From contig CAMJHQ010000005.1 of NCBI GenBank assembly GCA_946405625.1, forward strand, positions 1 to 64,000: a stretch of DNA of 64,000 nucleotides, written 5' to 3'. Shown here one piece after another: positions 43,657-53,184 of the stretch. Made by a program: the position numbers and the translations under genes. Every line of letters begins with the position of its first letter. Position 1 is the first letter of the stretch. The notes below the pieces were generated by a model, which was not told the origin of the DNA, searched no databases, and saw only the letters and a list, made by a program, of their open reading frames with translations. The DNA comes from an uncultured Lachnospiraceae bacterium (GTDB lineage: Bacteria; Bacillota; Clostridia; Lachnospirales; Lachnospiraceae).

Positions 43657-45093
43657 TTACAGTTCCTCATACAGCTTTTCGTAAATCTTTGCAGAAGCGA
43701 TCCAGCTGTAATCCTGCTGCATAGCCCTCTTCTGCATTTCTGTCCATGCATCCTTATCTTCAAAGAATACTTTCTTAGAATAATTGATCGTATTAAGAAG
43801 ATCCCTTGCATCATAATTTGCAAACGAAAATCCTGTTCCCGTTCCTTCAAATTCGTTATAAGGAATAACCGTATCCTTAAGGCCACCCGTCTCACGAACT
43901 ATCGGAAGTGCACCATATCTGAGTGCCATAAGCTGAGTCAGACCGCATGGTTCAAAGCGCGAAGGAACAAGTATGCTGTCACACGCTCCGTAAATCTGAT
44001 GTGACAATTCATCACTGAAGTAAATGTTTGCCGAAAGCTTAGCAGGATGAATACCCTGATAATACTGGAACATTTCCTCATATCTTCTGTCACCGGTTCC
44101 GAGAACAACAAGCTGCGTTCCGTCTGTCATGATATCATTCATAGCCCTGTCCACAAGATCAAGACCCTTCTGATCTGTAAGTCTTGAGACAATACCTATC
44201 ATATATGCATTTGGATCTTCCGGAAGACCAAGCTTATTCTGAAGTGCAATCTTATTCTTTAATCTGTTTTTCTTAAATGTCTTAATATCATATTTTGCCG
44301 GCAGTGCCTTATCTGTCTTAGGATTATAAACCTCATAATCAATTCCGTTTACTATGCCCCAAAGAGACTGCCATCTTGCCTGAAGAAGTCCATCAAGCCC
44401 TTCACCGTAATAAGGAGTCTGAATCTCGTGTGCATAAGTATTGGATACAGTCGTAATCTTATCGGCATATACGAGACCGCCCTTCAGCATGCTCGCATCC
44501 TTATGCCATTCAAGCTTATCCGGTGTAAAAAGATCACTCGGAAGACCTGAATATTCCTGAACAGTCTTGATATCCCATCTGCCCTGGAACTGAAGATTAT
44601 GAATAGTCATCACTGACTTAATTCCCTGATAGAACGGGTTGCCTGCAAATAGAGTTTTAAGATATACAGGCACAAGTCCGGCCTGCCAATCATGGCAATG
44701 AATGATATCCGGTCTGAATCCGATTCCCGGAAGGATTGAAAGCGCTGCTTTACAGAAATAGCAGAACTTCTCAATATCCCATTTCACATCACCATATATA
44801 TTATAACCGTTAAAATAATATTCATTGTCTATGAAGTAAACAGGAACACCTTCATACTCCATATACATTACACCGACATATTGCTGTTTCCAGCCGATGT
44901 CCATATGAAAATGTGTGATATACTTCATGTTATTCTTAAACTTCGAAGGAAGACACATATAATTCGGGATGATAACCCTTACATCATACTTTGTCCTGTC
45001 AAACTTTTTCGGAAGCGTTCCGACAACGTCAGCAAGTCCGCCGGTCTTAATAAAAGGAACGCACTCGGATGCAATAAACGCTATCTTTTTCAT
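43657..45093 (-). CDS. glgA: Glycogen synthase
   Basis: About 478 residues from ATG 45093 (GGAGG six bases upstream; eight codons upstream in the longer frame are rejected). GT5 family: KKIAFIASECVPFIKTGGLADVVGTLPK (the KTGGL ADP-glucose site), HCHDWQAGLVPVYLK, and the C-terminal PSRFEPCGLTQLMALRYGALPIVRETGGLKDTV. It extends alpha-1,4-glucan from ADP-glucose. No glgC, glgD or glgB is nearby, so it is a stand-alone storage-polysaccharide gene here. Confidence 0.95.
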   Translation of the reverse strand: MKKIAFIASECVPFIKTGGLADVVGTLPKKFDRTKYDVRVIIPNYMCLPSKFKNNMKYITHFHMDIGWKQQYVGVMYMEYEGVPVYFIDNEYYFNGYNIYGDVKWDIEKFCYFCKAALSILPGIGFRPDIIHCHDWQAGLVPVYLKTLFAGNPFYQGIKSVMTIHNLQFQGRWDIKTVQEYSGLPSDLFTPDKLEWHKDASMLKGGLVYADKITTVSNTYAHEIQTPYYGEGLDGLLQARWQSLWGIVNGIDYEVYNPKTDKALPAKYDIKTFKKNRLKNKIALQNKLGLPEDPNAYMIGIVSRLTDQKGLDLVDRAMNDIMTDGTQLVVLGTGDRRYEEMFQYYQGIHPAKLSANIYFSDELSHQIYGACDSILVPSRFEPCGLTQLMALRYGALPIVRETGGLKDTVIPYNEFEGTGTGFSFANYDARDLLNTINYSKKVFFEDKDAWTEMQKRAMQQDYSWIASAKIYEKLYEEL

Positions 45094-45218
45094 AACAAAC
45101 CTCCTCACGAATCTCATATAAGCAATAACTATGAATCACTTTCCGCATTTTATATCAGCATTACATTTTTCTGTTCAGATAACGGAAAACCTGTATTCAT
45201 TATAACATACAGCACATC

Positions 45219-45785
45219 TTATGAAAAACGCATTTCCGCATATTTTTTGATGTATTCAACACAGCCTCTGATACCGAATTTCTCACAATCCACAGAAAGA
45301 TCATACTGTGTCACATCATACCAGCTCGAACCAGTGTAATTCTCATAATACTCCGCTTTCTTATCATCTGCTCTCTTAAGATATGCAGCCAGTTCTTCAT
45401 CACTCATATAATGAACAGATGATGCTCTCTTAATACGGAATTTTTCCGGTGCATGTATGAATATGCTTATGGTATCATCACGATCCTTAAGAATATAATT
45501 CGAACATCTTCCGACTATAATGCAGGATTCACGCTCTGCGATATCCTTTATTATTTTAGATTGATATTCAAAAATGTTTGATCCGTCGGAAACATCATAG
45601 AGGCCTGTGCCCTTGAGTCTCTGATCATGTGCAGCCTTATCTTCCGCGCCGTCATCACCTGAAACCAGTGTAAACAGCTCACTGTCATAACAATGCACAC
45701 CCAGTTCTTCTGCAAGAAGCTTGCCGATCTTGAGTCCACCTGTATAATGCTGTCTTGCTATTGTGATCACAAATTTCTTATCCAT
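45219..45785 (-). CDS. Cytidylate kinase-like family protein
   Basis: About 188 residues from ATG 45785, which has AGGGGGG at a good distance (the ATG two codons earlier would overlap it). It opens KFVITIARQHYTGGLKIGKLLAEELGVHCYDSEL, a P-loop position where the usual GSGG is replaced by YTGG, followed by IIVGRCSNYIL and IFIHAPEKFRIKR, as in the cytidylate-kinase-like family common in clostridia. The altered P-loop makes true CMP kinase activity doubtful. Cellular role unknown. It sits between yebC and glgA. Confidence 0.82.
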   Translation of the reverse strand: MDKKFVITIARQHYTGGLKIGKLLAEELGVHCYDSELFTLVSGDDGAEDKAAHDQRLKGTGLYDVSDGSNIFEYQSKIIKDIAERESCIIVGRCSNYILKDRDDTISIFIHAPEKFRIKRASSVHYMSDEELAAYLKRADDKKAEYYENYTGSSWYDVTQYDLSVDCEKFGIRGCVEYIKKYAEMRFS

Positions 45786-45854
45786 AAGCATCCCCCCTCT
45801 TTGTATCTTTATATATCAGGCTGATTATACAAAAGCCATTCATAACGACGGCAA

Positions 45855-46586
45855 TTACTCCTCATCCCAGTTGGTATACACATCCTGTACGTCATCATCC
45901 TCATCAAGAAGATCAAGAATTCTCTGAAGTTTCTTAACATCTTCTTCATCTGTTACAGAAACATAATTCTGAGGAATCATTGTAACCTCTGCAGAAACCA
46001 TTGCGATTCCCTGCTTCTCAAGTGCTTCACGGACCTCACTGCAAGCTTCCGGTGCTGTGATGATTTCAAATGAATCATCCTCTTCCGAAAAGTCCTCTGC
46101 TCCGGCATCAAGTGCAAGCATCATGAGTTCATCCGGATCCATATCACACTCTTCCTTATCGATTATGATCTGTCCCTTCTCATCGAACATATAAGATACA
46201 CAGCCTGTTGTACCAACATTTCCGCCGCCCTTTGTAAATGCACTTCTTACATTTGCAGCTGTTCTGTTCTTGTTATCTGTAAGAGTCTTTACGATGATAG
46301 CTGTACCTGCAGGGCCGTATCCTTCGTAAGTATTATAAACATAGTTTACGCTCTCAAGGTTTCCGGCAGCCTTCTTGATACCTCTTTCGATAGTATCGTT
46401 AGGCATGTTGTTTGCCTTAGCCTTTGCAATAACATCACGAAGCTTAGCGTTGCTGTCCGGATTAGGACCGCCTTCCTTAACTGCTACCGCGATTTCACGT
46501 CCGATTACTGTAAAGGCCTTTCCCTTAGCAGCATCGTTCTTCTCCTTCTTTGCCCTGATATTGGCAAATTTTGAATGTCCTGACAT
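45855..46586 (-). CDS. yebC: YebC/PmpR-family translation or transcription regulator
   Basis: A 243-residue YebC with the canonical [24 protein letters not shown] start, three-domain length, and [23 protein letters not shown]. Family members were described as DNA-binding regulators and more recently as factors that relieve ribosome stalling. The gene starts 2 bases after the stop of the CBS protein gene, with AGGAAAATT upstream. Confidence 0.95.
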   Translation of the reverse strand: MSGHSKFANIRAKKEKNDAAKGKAFTVIGREIAVAVKEGGPNPDSNAKLRDVIAKAKANNMPNDTIERGIKKAAGNLESVNYVYNTYEGYGPAGTAIIVKTLTDNKNRTAANVRSAFTKGGGNVGTTGCVSYMFDEKGQIIIDKEECDMDPDELMMLALDAGAEDFSEEDDSFEIITAPEACSEVREALEKQGIAMVSAEVTMIPQNYVSVTDEEDVKKLQRILDLLDEDDDVQDVYTNWDEE

Positions 46587-46587
46587 T

Positions 46588-47379
46588 TTAATTTTCCTCC
46601 ATTTTCTTTATCTTGACCGACTGAATGACTCTGTCTTTGATTTCCAGTGCCTCGAAGGTATACCCTCCGTAATCGATCTTGATAACGGCTTCATCCTCTT
46701 CAGGAAGATGACCGTATTTATATAACATAAAACCATTCAAAGTTTCAATATCGCTCTCAGGAAATTCCAGGTCATCAATCAGTCCTTCCAGGTCGTTAAG
46801 AGAAATCAGCCCATCCACCTGATATCCGTCATCCTGGGTAGGTCTGGCTTCCTCTTCCTCGTTATCATGCTCGTCCTGAATGTTGCCAACGATTTCCTCA
46901 ATAATGTCTTCAAATGTTACTATTCCGTCTGTCTGTCCATATTCGTCCAGAACTATCGCCATATGTTTTTTTTCCTTCTGCATCTTTTTAAGCAGCTTGG
47001 AAATGTCATATGTCGGATGAACAAACATCGGCTCATCTATAATAGTCGAAACAGATATTGCACTGCTTCTCAGAAATGCCTCAACCATATCCTTGAGATG
47101 AAGAACACCTATAATATTATCTATATCGTTCTCATAAACCGGATATCTCGAAAACCCGCTCTGAAGGCAGTTTTCAAGGCACTCGCCTATCCTGGTACTT
47201 TTCTCGACCGCAAAAATCTTGTTTCTACTGGTCATTATATCACGAACCTTCTTATCATCGAAATCCAGAATATTGGAAATCATTTCCGCTTCATTTTCAT
47301 GTATGAAGCCCTGTTCGTGTCCCTCCTCAACGATAGAGAGAATCTCCTCTTCTACCTTATCTTCCTTCTTCTTAAACAT
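46588..47379 (-). CDS. CBS-pair and CorC/HlyC domain protein (soluble CNNM/HlyC type)
   Basis: A 263-residue protein with a short acidic lead (about 1-45, [19 protein letters not shown]), two CBS motifs (about 45-165, including [21 protein letters not shown] and [25 protein letters not shown]), and a C-terminal transporter-associated CorC_HlyC domain. The membrane DUF21 domain found in full CNNM-type transporters is absent, so it is the soluble CorC-like form. It may influence Mg2+/Co2+ handling. It overlaps the end of alr by 8 bases. Confidence 0.9.
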   Translation of the reverse strand: MFKKKEDKVEEEILSIVEEGHEQGFIHENEAEMISNILDFDDKKVRDIMTSRNKIFAVEKSTRIGECLENCLQSGFSRYPVYENDIDNIIGVLHLKDMVEAFLRSSAISVSTIIDEPMFVHPTYDISKLLKKMQKEKKHMAIVLDEYGQTDGIVTFEDIIEEIVGNIQDEHDNEEEEARPTQDDGYQVDGLISLNDLEGLIDDLEFPESDIETLNGFMLYKYGHLPEEDEAVIKIDYGGYTFEALEIKDRVIQSVKIKKMEEN

Positions 47380-48541
47380 ACAACTCCCGCAGATAATTTA
47401 CTTCACTGACTTCCCTGCCGTCACGATAATATACTCTCGGAACTCTTCTTGCTATGTTACAAACAAGCTCATAATTGAAGCTGTTAGCAGGCTCAGCAAC
47501 CTCTTCAACAGAAATGTTTTCCTCACCCTGTGTTCCGAAAAGTACAACATCATCTCCGACCTTCACATCATCAAGCTCTGTGACGTCGACCATAAACTGA
47601 TCCATGCAGACTCTTCCGAGGATTGGAACTCTCTTTCCGTGAATGAGCACCTCACCTCTTCCTGACTGAGATCTCGGATATCCATCGGCATAACCGGCAG
47701 AAACCGTAGCCACTCTGGTCTCCTTGTCTGTCGAGTATGTCCAGCCGTAGCTGATGCCTCTTCCCGCAGGAAGCGTCTTAACATGTACAACCTTTGTTTT
47801 AAATGTCATCGCAGGTTTAATTATCAGGCTCTTATCCATTTCATCAGATGGATATAGTCCATATATTACAATGCCGAGACGCATCATGTCAAACCCGTCT
47901 GAATGAAGCTCCATTGCACCGGCACTGTTATCAAGATGTTTCAGCTTAAAGGATATACCCTTCTTCTCAAGCTCTGATATAAACCAGGTCATATTATCAA
48001 ACTGCTCTTTGGCAGAAGTTTTATCATATTCATCGGCCTTTGCGAAATGTGAGAATATTCCTTCAATCTCTATTCCGGCCATATCCTTCAAGGTCTCAGC
48101 CTCTTTTACTCCTGCACTGTCACAGCTGAAGCCGATACGAGACATACCGGTATCAACTTTTATATGAACGATTGCTTTCTTTCCCATTTTTAAAGCCGTT
48201 TCCGAAAGCACCTCTGCATCCTCTGCAGAAAAAATGGCCGGCCTTATCTCATTTTCTATCAATTCCTCATAATGACTTCTATCGGTATAACCAAGTATAA
48301 GGATCGGCTTTGTGATGCCTGCCCCTCTAAGCTCCATAGCTTCATCTACACCCGCTACTCCGTAGAAATCGGATATCTTATCAAATTCCTTTGCAAATGT
48401 TACCGCCCCATGACCGTAAGCATCTGCCTTTATTACCAGAAGTGTCTTTCTTGACGGAGGATTCAGCGCCTGAACTGCTTTTATATTATATTCAACCGCA
48501 TCCAGATCAATATCCGCCTCAACTCTTCTTTCGAAACCCAT
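47372..48541 (-). CDS. alr: Alanine racemase
   Basis: A 389-residue fold-type III PLP enzyme. The cofactor lysine lies in LLVIKADAYGHGA near residue 40, YGVAGVDEAMELR follows, and the C-terminal beta-domain contains SYGWTYST and RVCMDQFMVDVT. It makes D-Ala for peptidoglycan. It follows nnr in an order common in clostridia. The acpS gene often present there is not seen. Confidence 0.97.
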   Translation of the reverse strand: MGFERRVEADIDLDAVEYNIKAVQALNPPSRKTLLVIKADAYGHGAVTFAKEFDKISDFYGVAGVDEAMELRGAGITKPILILGYTDRSHYEELIENEIRPAIFSAEDAEVLSETALKMGKKAIVHIKVDTGMSRIGFSCDSAGVKEAETLKDMAGIEIEGIFSHFAKADEYDKTSAKEQFDNMTWFISELEKKGISFKLKHLDNSAGAMELHSDGFDMMRLGIVIYGLYPSDEMDKSLIIKPAMTFKTKVVHVKTLPAGRGISYGWTYSTDKETRVATVSAGYADGYPRSQSGRGEVLIHGKRVPILGRVCMDQFMVDVTELDDVKVGDDVVLFGTQGEENISVEEVAEPANSFNYELVCNIARRVPRVYYRDGREVSEVNYLRELYV

Positions 48542-48600
48542 TTTTGTGTCACCTCTTGTTATTTATATGTAATACCGAATCCTGCTAATCACACAGAATA

Positions 48601-48833
48601 CGGTACACTTTTCATATTTATTTTTATGAAATCCGAATCAGTAAATGATTTCTTATCCAGCATTCAAATTTCGAATCAGCAGATGATTTCTTATTCATCA
48701 TCAGAAATCTGAACCAACAAATGATTTCGTATTCATCACCCGAAATCAGAATCATTATCTGAATCATCATTCTTAATCTGAGATTCAATACCCGGACTGT
48801 TATCCACCACCCGAAATCTGATTCTTCATCTGA
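48601..48833. repeat. Degenerate tandem repeats between nnr and alr
   Basis: About 230 bases without a gene. Units of roughly 38 bases built around GAATCAGYARATGATTTCTTAT and ATCATCMGAAATC recur at about 48627, 48674 and 48711, then decay into shorter GAATCAT words up to the nnr stop codon. Confidence 0.75.
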
Positions 48834-50558
48834 TCAACTCAGCACTTTATCCAGTCCTTCAATTATATCTGTTGCAAGCATTCCTCGCTCACCCTTCAAC
48901 TGTCTGGCTGCATCTCCTGCAGCTCCGTGAAGCTTAACAGATATCGCAACAGTCTGGGCAAAATATCCCATGCCTGCTTCTTCTATATTATGAATGCCCG
49001 AAACAAGCGCCGCGATAATTCCGGTAAGAACATCACCAGAACCACCGGTAGACATTCCCGAATTACCTGTAAGATTAACATACACTTCTCTTCCGATGCC
49101 ATGTGAAGCTATATGCGTTCTGGCATCCTTCAGAACAACCGTGATCCCGAATCTCTCCGCCATTCTTACTGCAGTCTCCGAAATGTTATCTGAGACCGTC
49201 TTAATGTACTCTCGAATGTCCGAAGCTTTGAAATTATCTCTATCCGGATCTATTATTCTTTCAGTAAAACCCGAATCATTATCCTCCAAATCAATCGTTC
49301 TTACAAGTCTTGCCATCTCAGCGATGTGTGGAGTTATTATCATCTTTCCATTAAAACTCGCCGCAGCCTTTTTAAATATCTCAAGTCCCGTGATTCCTTC
49401 TGCTTTATCGGAAGCACAGATGTTAATAGCATCTGCATCCATTATAAGACATTTACCGGTTTTACCGGCATCTGCCACAACATCAAGGATAGTTCTTGAT
49501 TTCTGCCCTGTTCCAAGACCCGGTCCTATCACAACCGTATCTGCCCATTCAACTGATTTTTTTAAGTTTTCTTCTTCCTCATCCGAAAGTATATCACCTT
49601 TCTTATAACAGCCGATCATAGCTTCCGGAAGCATATTCATCAGATTATCCTTGTTGACCTCTGATGTAAATACTTTAACCAGACCTGCACCTGTCTTATA
49701 TGCAGCTGCAGCAGACAAATATGCTGCGCCGTATATTTCATCGCTTCCCGCAACTACAAGTACCTTTCCGAAGGTTCCCTTATTGGAATTCGGATTTCTG
49801 TATGGAAGCAGCATTTTCATTCTTTCATCAGGTATTGCTCTGAATGAAATATCGTCATCATCATAACCTGTAGGAGAAATCTCAAGTCCTATTTCAGAAA
49901 CCGTGACTTTTCCGCCATACAGACGTCCTTCATTTACAACCAGACCATACTTCATAAATCCGAAGGTTATAGTCTCGTTGCTCATTACCGCATCGCCTCT
50001 AACCCGTCCGGTAGTGCAGTCGATTCCCGAAGGAATATCAACAGCAACCTTGTAGGTGTCCGAAGCATTGATAACCTCTATTAATTTTTTATAGTTATTA
50101 TCTAAATCACGTGAAAGTCCGACACCAAATAATCCGTCAATTAAAATATCGGCACTTTCAATCACATTTTTAAATGCCTCATATTTACTTTCGTCACCAT
50201 CGGGTACAAAGCAGCATTCTGTATCTACACAAAGATTCCCTGCAATCTCCAGCTGCTTCTTCATAGACTCCGTGGCATTATCCGGATTTCCTATAAGCAC
50301 AATCGCAGCATCATTATTTCTCTGACAGAGAATTCTCGCTGCCGCTACTGCATCACCGCCGTTGTTACCCATTCCGGCAATCGCAATAACCTTCGGTTTC
50401 CGCTTATAGAATCGAACTTTATCTTCTGCTATCAGTGTCTCAACTCTCTCAGCAATTGAAAGAGCAGCCCTCTCCATAAGAACAAGACCGGGAATCCCGA
50501 TCTTGCTCTGTGTATAATCATCATTTAGTTTTGATTGTTTTCCTGTTAAGAGAAGCAT
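48834..50558 (-). CDS. nnr: Bifunctional NAD(P)H-hydrate epimerase / ADP-dependent dehydratase
   Basis: A 574-residue fusion. N-terminal YjeF_N epimerase (about 1-215) has IAGMGNNGGDAVAAARIL and VAVDIPSGID. The C-terminal YjeF_C dehydratase (about 240-574) is ribokinase-like, with VVAGSDEIYGAAYLSAAAAYKTGAGLV, VIGPGLG, ITPHIAEMARL and the ending NSGMSTGGSGDVLTGIIAALVS. Together they repair hydrated NAD(P)H. The ATG follows the upstream stop directly, so it is co-translated with the C39-like gene. Confidence 0.96.
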   Translation of the reverse strand: MLLLTGKQSKLNDDYTQSKIGIPGLVLMERAALSIAERVETLIAEDKVRFYKRKPKVIAIAGMGNNGGDAVAAARILCQRNNDAAIVLIGNPDNATESMKKQLEIAGNLCVDTECCFVPDGDESKYEAFKNVIESADILIDGLFGVGLSRDLDNNYKKLIEVINASDTYKVAVDIPSGIDCTTGRVRGDAVMSNETITFGFMKYGLVVNEGRLYGGKVTVSEIGLEISPTGYDDDDISFRAIPDERMKMLLPYRNPNSNKGTFGKVLVVAGSDEIYGAAYLSAAAAYKTGAGLVKVFTSEVNKDNLMNMLPEAMIGCYKKGDILSDEEEENLKKSVEWADTVVIGPGLGTGQKSRTILDVVADAGKTGKCLIMDADAINICASDKAEGITGLEIFKKAAASFNGKMIITPHIAEMARLVRTIDLEDNDSGFTERIIDPDRDNFKASDIREYIKTVSDNISETAVRMAERFGITVVLKDARTHIASHGIGREVYVNLTGNSGMSTGGSGDVLTGIIAALVSGIHNIEEAGMGYFAQTVAISVKLHGAAGDAARQLKGERGMLATDIIEGLDKVLS

Positions 50559-51470
50559 TTACTCTCCTGACGCGTCTTCTCCCGCATTTTCGGTAGTTGC
50601 TTCAGTCGTACTATCAGCCGTACTATCAGCCTCACCTGTCTTCGATGCATCGGTCGACGGTTTACTATTAGGATCGGAAGTCAGAGCAAATACCGCCATC
50701 ATTCCGCTCTCAATATCTTCAAATTTATATTTTTTACTGCTTGTCTGCTCGCTTGCAGGATCGTTGATGAAGAAGCCTTCATCATCATATCCGTAAATAA
50801 CGATATACTGATCGGTCGGATTGTCACCGAGTGTCTTCTCTAAAATGCTCGCGATAAGGATTTCTCCGTTATCAAGTCCTGCCTTAAGTCTTTCCTCATC
50901 ATCTGTTGCAAGCCATTCACTCTTAAGTCCGTAATTGGCACAACCTTCTGTAAATATCGCATAGGATGTACCCTCTCCGTCCATATAGTAACCTGCATTT
51001 GCACTATATTCAGCTACTCTCGGAGGAGTTGCCGTAAAGTCCTTCTTCAGATAAATGACTGCCATTGAGAGACATGTAGGTCCGCCGCCGAACTGACCAA
51101 CGGTTCCCGACGCTCCATAAGGTGCATCCTTCCATCTCGGATCATTCTGTAGCAGAAGCAGATTAGGTGTATTTTTCTCGTCTTCCGAAAGATCATAGCC
51201 CTCTGTAGGTTTTGATATTCCGGCCGGTGCTTCTGTAGCCGGCTGCTCGGTTGTAAATTCGGAAAAGGCATCCGAAAGAGTTGCTTTAGGTTCTTCCTCA
51301 GCCTGAACCTTCTGCTTCTCGGGCTTCGGATCCTTCTTGTCAAATGCACCGATTATTATTCCCGCAAATATAAGATATCCCGCAAGGCAAGCGAAAACAA
51401 TCTTATAATTCAGATGGTCCACCATAAAAAGAAGTTTTTTTCTCTTTGATATCTTCTTGTTGTTCCCCAT
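50559..51470 (-). CDS. Membrane-anchored C39-like domain protein, probably inactive as protease
   Basis: A 303-residue protein: basic N terminus, one membrane helix (about 22-42), a Pro/Glu/Thr-rich linker, then a Peptidase_C39_2-like domain (about 103-258), and a Ser/Thr/Glu-rich tail. The domain keeps Gln108 (QNDPRW), Cys133 (GPTCLSM) and Asn-Asp-Pro (236-238). The position where the family has His (H-[FY]-[IV]-V....GY) reads TDQYIVIYGY, with Gln221 instead. The Cys/His pair is therefore broken. It may bind peptide or wall without cutting. AAGG is the RBS. nnr starts immediately after its stop. Confidence 0.78.
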   Translation of the reverse strand: MGNNKKISKRKKLLFMVDHLNYKIVFACLAGYLIFAGIIIGAFDKKDPKPEKQKVQAEEEPKATLSDAFSEFTTEQPATEAPAGISKPTEGYDLSEDEKNTPNLLLLQNDPRWKDAPYGASGTVGQFGGGPTCLSMAVIYLKKDFTATPPRVAEYSANAGYYMDGEGTSYAIFTEGCANYGLKSEWLATDDEERLKAGLDNGEILIASILEKTLGDNPTDQYIVIYGYDDEGFFINDPASEQTSSKKYKFEDIESGMMAVFALTSDPNSKPSTDASKTGEADSTADSTTEATTENAGEDASGE

Positions 51471-51537
51471 ATTACCTTCATACCCCGCTTCAGTCTGATT
51501 CCGATATCAATAACACCCGTTTTCATTATAAATATGT

Positions 51538-51608
51538 CAGTCATGCAGCTTTCAATCAGTCACGCATTTCAATCAGTCACGCATTTTCAATCAGTCATGC
51601 AGCTTTCT
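51538..51608. repeat. Four 17-19-base direct repeats spanning the ligase gene stop codon
   Basis: Units begin CAGTCAYGCA at 51538, 51557, 51574 and 51592. The last unit lies in the coding end of the phenylacetate-CoA ligase gene (codons for Leu-His-Asp and the TGA at 51591). The others extend downstream from it. Confidence 0.88.
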
Positions 51609-52898
51609 CTTATCGATAACTCTGACTGCCTTACCCTCACTTCTTGTGATTGACTTAGGAGCAAGCAGATGGATCTTAGGTCTGATACCGAGCATCTTGA
51701 CCATAGCTCCTGTAAGCTCTTTCCTTGCAGCCTCATCATTATCCTTGATCTTCTTGAACTGTTCCTCTGAAAGCTCAACATTTATATCAAATGTATCTTC
51801 ATTTGCAATTCTGTCTACATGGATCTCATAGTTAGGTGTATAACCTTCCTTGAGAAGAACTGTCTCAATCTGTGATGGGAATACATTTACACCACGGATA
51901 ATGAGCATATCATCTGAACGTCCCTTCGGCTTCATCATTCTGATATGAGTACGTCCGCAGGAACATTTCTCTCTTGTAAGAACTGTAAGATCTCTTGTTC
52001 TATATCTGAGAAGTGGGAATGCTTCCTTATCAAGACTTGTGAATACAAGCTCACCTTCTTCACCTTCAGGGAGTACCTCTCCTGTATCAGGATCGATTAT
52101 CTCTGCAAGGAAATGATCCTCATTTATATGCATTCCGCGCTGCTCTTCACACTCGAATGAAACTCCCGGACCTGATATTTCTGTAAGTCCGTAAATGTCA
52201 TAAGCCTTGATTCCCAGCTTGGATTCGATATCACGTCTCATCTCTTCTGTCCATGGCTCTGCACCGAAGATACCTGCCTTAAGTCTGATATCATCAAGAG
52301 TGCAGCCCATCTCATGAAGTCTTTCACCGATATATGCAGCATAAGAAGGTGTACAACAAAGAATTGTTGAACCCAGGTCTCTCATAAACTGAATCTGTCT
52401 GTCAGTATTTCCCGAAGACATAGGAATTGTAAGACTTCCCACCTTGTGTGAACCACCGTGAAGTCCCGGACCTCCTGTGAAAAGTCCGTAACCGTAGCAT
52501 ACCTGAACAACATCCTCATCTGTTCCGCCTGCTGCAACAATTGCTCTTGCGCAGCATTCCTCCCAAAGATCCAAATCATGCTGTGTATAAAATGCAACAA
52601 CTCTTCTTCCTGTTGTTCCGCTTGTAGACTGGATTCTTACACAATCCTTGAGCGGTGCTGAAAGAAGTCCATATGGATAAGCTTCTCTAAGATCGTTCTT
52701 TGTAAGGAACGGAAGTTTATGAAGATCATCCAGGCCTTTTATATCGTCAGGAGTAACTCCCTTCTCATCCATAAGCCTATGATAATACTTATTATGATCA
52801 TATACATATTTTACCTGCTTAACAAGTTTCTCTGCCTGAAGGGACTTGATCCAGTCAACCGGTGCAGTCTCGATTTCCTTCTGAAAATACCTTTTCAT
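51591..52898 (-). CDS. Phenylacetate-CoA ligase family AMP-forming ligase
   Basis: A 435-residue PaaK-type ligase at the family's usual length. IQSTSGTTGRRVVAFYT is the ATP loop, then YGYGLFTGGPGLHGG, IFGAEPWTEEMR, YDIYGLTEISGPGVSFEC, and the C-terminal RSDDMLIIRGVNVFPSQIE with the hinge. It activates an aryl acid to its CoA thioester. In fermentative clostridia such genes often serve aromatic amino acid breakdown, and the true substrate is unknown here. AGGAG precedes the ATG. It stands between clpB and the C39-like gene. Confidence 0.92.
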   Translation of the reverse strand: MKRYFQKEIETAPVDWIKSLQAEKLVKQVKYVYDHNKYYHRLMDEKGVTPDDIKGLDDLHKLPFLTKNDLREAYPYGLLSAPLKDCVRIQSTSGTTGRRVVAFYTQHDLDLWEECCARAIVAAGGTDEDVVQVCYGYGLFTGGPGLHGGSHKVGSLTIPMSSGNTDRQIQFMRDLGSTILCCTPSYAAYIGERLHEMGCTLDDIRLKAGIFGAEPWTEEMRRDIESKLGIKAYDIYGLTEISGPGVSFECEEQRGMHINEDHFLAEIIDPDTGEVLPEGEEGELVFTSLDKEAFPLLRYRTRDLTVLTREKCSCGRTHIRMMKPKGRSDDMLIIRGVNVFPSQIETVLLKEGYTPNYEIHVDRIANEDTFDINVELSEEQFKKIKDNDEAARKELTGAMVKMLGIRPKIHLLAPKSITRSEGKAVRVIDKRKLHD

Positions 52899-53082
52899 TT
52901 TTTTCTCCTAACTGATTATATCTAACATATAAAATATTTGGGTGATGCCATCACCACCCATAAATTTTACATTGTTTATTATACTTTTTCAACAGTTTAT
53001 ACCGAATTGACGGGATTTTTTAAGCATTTCTCAATCTCCTGCATCCTTGAAATATCATCTTCCTGCAGTCGGAATAATAAAA

Positions 53083-53118
53083 ATCCCTGACCGCTGAAAA
53101 TATACAGCAGTCAGGGAT
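53083..53118 (-). terminator. Terminator after clpB
   Basis: On the minus strand a 13-base stem (TCCCTGACTGCTG / CAGCGGTCAGGGA, one G-T) with an AT-rich 8-base loop is followed by TTTTTATTATT, 67 bases after the clpB stop. The rest of the 286-base gap to the ligase gene shows nothing further. Confidence 0.92.
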
Positions 53119-53184
53119 TCTGTTTAGCAGATCATTTGTATTAATAATCTCCAAAATCATCTTATTAACACTGCGCTTATAATG

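Noticed and set aside
48542-48833. Possible acpS or small gene between nnr and alr
   Set aside because: Only degenerate tandem repeats; no open frame with a ribosome binding site.
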